Shown piece by piece: positions 59,401-64,000 of a stretch of DNA of 64,000 nucleotides. The translations under genes and the position numbers were made by a program. A model generated the notes under the pieces. It worked only from the letters and a program-made list of their open reading frames with translations, ran no database searches and was not told the DNA's origin. The stretch is from Ficedula albicollis (taxonomy: Eukaryota; Chordata; Aves; Passeriformes; Muscicapidae), in contig NC_021678.1 of assembly GCF_000247815.1 (NCBI RefSeq), positions 1,071,878 through 1,135,877 of the forward strand. The letters run 5' to 3'. How positions within the stretch are numbered: the stretch's first letter is position 1; every line of letters begins with the position of its first letter.

Positions 59401-62400
59401 TTATTTTTTCCCCACTATCCCAGACTCTAACCATTAGTTAGGTCAAACTCCAAGTTTGTTATAATAGTAATTTAGTAATAATAGCCTGATTAAAGAAGTT
59501 ATGTTTCAGCAGTATATACCTAAATCGTACTTGAATTAACAATGAAATCCAGATGAGATTAACAAATGCTTTGGAATAATTTGAATGGGAATTTACTCTC
59601 TAAAGCTACTTATGGTGCTGTTAAGCATGTGTAAGCAGATTACAGTCCAATGGAAGTAAGAATCCCTGGCATTCTGTCAAATGCCCTGAACTGAAGCAGG
59701 ACTCCCACTTTCTGCCAGGTTACTGGATCATCTTTAGACTCAGATGGATGGGGAAAATGCACCATCATTAAAACTGTTTCCTACACCTTCTTCTCTTGAA
59801 GGCAGATTTCAGAATGATCTTATTCAGCTTTGCAGCTTAAATAAGCTCAACAAAATAACCATTTTACACAGAAATTTAAATCAGAGCTTTTTAAACTCCA
59901 CCTATTTAAAACTAGATAAAAGAGCCTAGTATGTAAGGAATAGAGATTAAACAGGCCAACTCAATTTCTGCATTCTTGATGAAAAAAAAAAAAGAAAAGA
60001 GAGTAAGACACCTTTCATAAGTATCACTGAGGCGGACTAAGAGGCTCTTTATGTCGGGAGAGTAACGCACATCTTGAACACTCATGTCACCAACAGCTGC
60101 CTGGTGGGAAAGGCAAAGGAGACAGAAAAAACCTGCCATCACTTGAATATTAAATATTATTCCCTGAGCATTTCTGTAGAGCACACTCCCTGCTAGAAGA
60201 GGGCTTATGCAAGGTCTTCCATGCAACTCTCAAGTAAGAAAAGCAAATGCACCAAGTGCATGAATGGGTATGGGTGAGTTACCCATATAAGCCCCATATA
60301 TGTCAATTTGGGAAGAAATCCAGGATCTAGAGGAGGGCAAGGACACAGACTGCCCCCTTATGCACACAAGAGGCTGAAAATGCCATTGAAATAAATATTG
60401 ATGCTTCACTCAATGGTTATGGGAGACACAGGCTCAGATACAGCATTCTGGAGAATTACATCCCCTGAGCTACTGACTCATCACTGAGAGCTTTCAAGTT
60501 TGGTGTTTCAAATGCAGGAGTACATCCAGCAGTCACCATTTTAATATATAAAAATAAGCAAAGCGATTATAAATGTTTTTCTAAGACAACTGAGAGATTA
60601 TTATTTTTACCTTTATTAATTCTTCTACTTCCTTAAGTTCCTGAAATAAAAAAAAACACACTATAAAAAAAGAAATATATATGTATGTACCTATGCAACT
60701 ACAGACAGACACGTATACTGACATACACATACAAACACATACTTTCCTTGAAGGCTTATCATGAATAAAATTTTGACTAACCTGGGGGTAGGCTGGGCAA
60801 AGTGGCAAGTCCAGGACAATATGATCTTTCACTTGTCTGGCCTTTAATTCCCCACTCAGTGTCATAAACGAGAGAACTGAATTTGTATTTTCTAGAGAGA
60901 TAACATTGCAACGTTATCAAACGTAAGAATTTTAATCTAAATTATTCTAGCCCTGGGAGTAGCTCAGTATATTCAGAAAAAGTTAGCTATGTAGCTCAAA
61001 TATATCTAGAGTAACACTGTATTCTGGGCAAAATTCCCAACTAACTCAACAAATCTGCTGAGGCTAATAGACACAGCAATTGTCAGGGAACCACTCCTGC
61101 ATATGCCTAAAATGAATGGGAATGTCCTTTTAACAGAAAGAGCAATATTCCCTATTCATCAAATCCTACTGTACCAGTCCCAGATGACATTTGCATATTT
61201 TGCATTTTTCTTAAACAGGAGTAATTACCAGTCCCAGATGACATTTGCATATTTTGCGTTTCTCTTAAACAGGAGTGCCAGCAGGGCACTGGAATCAGAC
61301 TACAGCCTTGTAACTACAGAGCAGGAATAAAAGGCAGTGCCCAGGGTATCCCCATTTGTGTTCTATAGATGTTCTGAATGTTTAACTGCCTTTGTCTTAA
61401 AAACAGAGGTGTTAATTAGAAGTAAATGTTCTAAAAAGTGATAGTAATACATAGGTTGCAAACCTACTCTGTATGTGAAATAACACAGCAGCCGATGCAA
61501 GAGTAGCATGACCACAGAGACGAATTTCACTGACTGGGGTGAACCATCTCAGCCCAAAGCAGGAACCTTGAAAAAATAAAGTTTATTTAGTGTTATTAAG
61601 TGGAAGAAGTCTATTTGTTCATTTTATCTCCACATATACAGATGTTTCAGTTAATCAAAATGTTGCAATCAGTTATGGTCCTAAACACACTTTTAGGTAC
61701 CCATTTCATACTGATTTTTCAGAATGCTATCCCTTTTAAATCAGGTCAACCACCTTTAAAAGCTGCACAGATTTTTCTTTGTCCTAAACAGTCTTATTTA
61801 GAAGATAAAGGCTCCATGCCCTTGTGCATTATGAAATCCTGCAAAGGCATAGCTGTAATCTGTATACTCTGCAGGCCAGGTTACCATTTAGAGGTCAGAG
61901 ATGGTTTTGTTGGTACAACAGAACTTGTACTGGGGTTAGCTCAGTTGTGAATTATTTTCTTAAACCACCAGTCCAGTCTGGTAGAAGTCTCTAATGTCTG
62001 CTGACCCTTCATTTCACTAGAAATCACACTTCTATTTGCTCTTTAAAAATTTGGAACATTCACGTATGACACTTGGTTTCCTGTAACTTTTGCACACACA
62101 TTTCAAGTGAATAATTACCATACAAACACAACTAAAAGTGGAAAAGCAACGTTTTTTTTTGTTTTAAACACAAACAAGTCTTGTCATTGCTACTATGGAG
62201 AACTAGTGCATTAATGTCAGTCCCCTCTGATGAAAACAAACAGAACCCAAATAACACCTTGTGGTGGAACCTAATGGCCCCAGCCCACTAATATCAGAAG
62301 TACTATAATGATAAAGAAGCTGGCAATTTGTATGCTGTCAGGTATGGATGACTTGAAAATAAGTGTGTTAAACATACTGGCAAAGTGCAAACACGAAAAA

Positions 62401-62853
62401 TGAAAAGTATTAGCACTTTTTGCTCCAAGCGATTAGTCTAACCCCAAAATAAATTCCAATTTATTAACAACAGGAGAAAACAATTATAGTTATTACTATG
62501 CTTGGTATTTTTAATTACAGGGACAGTACAAAATCCTACTCCCTGAACAATCCATCAAACAACAAAGATGATAAACACCTTAACCTGGAATCTAAGTCCA
62601 GACTAGTAGAGTCCCAGCCTCTTGGCTCATGCCACCATACAACTGCCAAGTGAGCAGATTCAATGAACTGATTCAGCTGAAAATTAATCCACAGAGTGAG
62701 TCTGAACAAATTCTGCATTTGTCTGATGTTTTCTTGTAAACAGAACCACTAACTTTTGGAAAAGTCATCTCCAGGTTTCAGTTTTCTGATGAAAGCTGTT
62801 TCTGAAAGGTTCATTTCTGTTGCAATTTTTTGGTACAAATCTTCGTCCAAGTC
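53293..62853 (-). CDS. PBLD: PBLD, phenazine biosynthesis-like domain protein, 8 exons, first coding exon outside the window
   Basis: PBLD (MAWBP) is a cytosolic PhzF-fold protein, a two-lobed isomerase-like fold; its physiological substrate in vertebrates is not settled. Eight GT-AG exons on the - strand (100, 99, 110, 30, 89, 173, 63 and 113 bp) join in phase to give 777 nt, or 258 codons plus TGA. The missing first exon should encode about 29 residues, which gives the family length of 288. Signatures are [10 protein letters not shown] with the Glu equivalent to the PhzF catalytic acid, [49 protein letters not shown] and [17 protein letters not shown]. In human the gene starts from a promoter shared with HNRNPH3, which would lie just right of this window. 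Confidence 0.97.
53406..58124 (-). other. PBLD last intron (4.7 kb)
   Basis: There is no other exon of PBLD in it. It contains an opposite-strand open frame of 147 codons at 55771-56214 with no recognisable similarity, and otherwise AT-rich sequence. Confidence 0.8.
58125..58187 (-). CDS. PBLD: PBLD coding exon 8 (63 bp)
   Basis: The acceptor is cttttaag and the donor GTAAGA. The exon encodes [20 protein letters not shown], matching GSAHAVLSSYWSQHLGKKEM in human. Confidence 0.95.
58738..58910 (-). CDS. PBLD: PBLD coding exon 7 (173 bp)
   Basis: The acceptor is tattcaag and the donor GTATGT. The exon encodes [39 protein letters not shown] and [17 protein letters not shown]. The last codon reads Cys where human PBLD has Thr in DPVTGSA. 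Confidence 0.96.
60012..60100 (-). CDS. PBLD: PBLD coding exon 6 (89 bp)
   Basis: The acceptor is ccaccag and the donor GTGTCT, a weaker site. The exon encodes [19 protein letters not shown] and [11 protein letters not shown], matching the SPDxxxLLVRLSD region of the family. Confidence 0.94.
60611..60640 (-). CDS. PBLD: PBLD 30-bp microexon
   Basis: The acceptor is tttatttcag and the donor GTAAAA. The exon encodes exactly ten residues, [10 protein letters not shown], aligning with DFHEVEDLIK of human PBLD. Phase is 0 to 0, so skipping would preserve the frame. Confidence 0.93.
60782..60891 (-). CDS. PBLD: PBLD coding exon 4 (110 bp)
   Basis: The acceptor is tctctctag and the donor GTTAGT. 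The exon encodes [19 protein letters not shown] and [15 protein letters not shown], matching the beta-strand LSGELxAR and VLDLPLxPAxPQ of human PBLD. Confidence 0.95.
61172..61276. repeat. Two-copy tandem duplication, 54-bp unit
   Basis: The copies at 61172-61225 and 61226-61276 share ACCAGTCCCAGATGACATTT and TTAAACAGGAGT, with few differences. It lies in a PBLD intron. Confidence 0.94.
61468..61566 (-). CDS. PBLD: PBLD coding exon 3 (99 bp)
   Basis: The acceptor is ttttcaag and the donor GTAGGT. The exon encodes [20 protein letters not shown] then [13 protein letters not shown], the conserved PhzF motif with the GHAT signature. Confidence 0.95.
62754..62853 (-). CDS. PBLD: PBLD coding exon 2 (100 bp)
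   Basis: The acceptor is atccctag and the donor GTTAGT. The exon encodes [20 protein letters not shown] and [13 protein letters not shown]. It contains the conserved Glu of the NLSETAF motif. It starts in phase 0 and ends one base into a Ser codon. Confidence 0.95.
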
Positions 62854-64000
62854 CTAGGGATGAAACAACAAATCCAATCAAGAGCAGGCCAAAAAATGCA
62901 GAACCAAACTTTCTGTCAAATACAGTTATTTAATCTTCTACTACAATAAAACACAGACTCAGTTTTAAATCAAAATACTCTCTGAGAGTAAAAAAACTTT
63001 AACTGGGACTGTATGCTCCCTCTGTAGGAGCTGAGAAGAGACAAACTGGGGCAAAAATAAACCAAACTGCTGGAGCTCACTGAGTGGCTGTGGTTTAAGG
63101 CAGTGGACATTGATCCCAGGATACCCAAGCCCCAGGGATTGTATAACATCCTCCTTGGCCCAAGTCCCACTGCTCTGGGTTATGCTGACTGGCCAGATTT
63201 GAGAACCTGATCTTGAAAATATTGAAACTCAAGAGAAACAAAGTACGTAAGGGACCTGGTCAGGTTCAGCCTCTGAGAGATAAAAATGTGCTCTTTTAAC
63301 TCGAATTACTTCCTTTAATAACTAATCCTTTCCAGCCAATAATCCCATTCCAGAGCCACAAACCAATAACTGATTAGTTCATTAGAGCAGACTGAATTCT
63401 GTACAGTTAAACAACATTCTAACATTTTACATTCCCCTTCCCCAGAAAGAGTTCTGTTAGTTACAGTAAAGATCCTAGACCAGAACAAAATGTTATTAAA
63501 AAATAACTTTTTTTTTTTAATAACATGGAACTTTATTGAAATACTGCCATCCTGTGGCCCCTCTGAAACACAGAAAGGAGTGATTTTGTCAGTCTCACAT
63601 TTCTCCTGATTTTTTTCTGTAAAGCATCTGCTGAGACTCTGGAGGGAGCAGAGAGCAGTTGTTTTGCATGGCTGCATCACACTTACTTCAATCTTAGAAT
63701 AAAATAGTGAATTAGGATCTCAGCTTTAGCTATCACGCTAAAGCCTTTACTTCCAGGAACTATAGAAAAAACTTTTTAAACGTCTGCATTCAAAAGTCAG
63801 CACACAAGTAAGGTGGCCTCACGATATCTTAACACAATAAAGTAAAATTAATATTAAAAACGCAATTAGAAGCTCATAATTTTAAAGCAGAGATAATTTG
63901 GAGAGTCTTTAGGTTTTACGGGGCCAAAAATAACTCTGAAGAAAGATGTTCTCAGTCATACCTTTAGCTGAGTTGGTAAGTAGGCAAAGTTATATGAGAA
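62854..64000 (-). other. PBLD intron 1, right edge of window
   Basis: No match to the PBLD N-terminus (the expected GNPAAVCLL motif) is found up to the end of the window, so the first coding exon must lie further right. There is no repeat or other gene in this stretch. Confidence 0.75.

Overview
The window is vertebrate nuclear DNA, almost certainly from a bird. It carries spliced genes with GT-AG introns, AATAAA polyadenylation signals, few interspersed repeats, and what looks like a CR1 LINE 3' tail. Three genes are recognisable from their protein products: the 3' two thirds of MYPN (myopalladin) on the + strand, the single-exon retinal bHLH gene ATOH7 on the - strand, and most of PBLD (PhzF-like protein) on the - strand. 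The order MYPN(+), ATOH7(-), PBLD(-) is the vertebrate synteny known from human 10q21. The species cannot be fixed from the sequence alone.

Layout. Positions 1-28.5 kb hold 15 MYPN exons. Their phases join without a break to give 900 codons plus a stop, covering Ig domains 2-5 and the Pro/Ser-rich linker; the N-terminal part lies left of the window. Positions 28.5-36.3 kb are a non-coding tail-to-tail interval between MYPN and ATOH7. Positions 36.3-37.5 kb hold ATOH7: CDS, 5' UTR, a TATA box, two E-boxes one helical turn apart, and a GC-rich stretch. Positions 37.5-53 kb contain no recognisable coding exon. They do contain at least two blocks dense in homeodomain, OTX/CRX-like and E-box motifs that look like ATOH7 retinal enhancers. 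Positions 53-64 kb hold eight PBLD exons (the last 258 codons plus stop); the first coding exon lies right of the window.

The genes do not form a pathway. MYPN is a sarcomeric Z-disc and I-band scaffold. ATOH7 is the transcription factor that specifies retinal ganglion cells. PBLD is a cytosolic PhzF-fold protein. They are neighbours by conserved synteny, and the ATOH7-PBLD interval probably serves ATOH7 regulation.

The most notable features not explained by genes are the two candidate ATOH7 enhancers (about 38.57-38.83 and 51.38-51.61 kb), an apparently perfect 166-bp tandem duplication that copies the 3' end and splice donor of a MYPN Ig exon (23.07-23.41 kb), and a recurrent pattern of two-copy local duplications. 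No mobile genetic system, CRISPR array, RNA gene or novel protein system was found.
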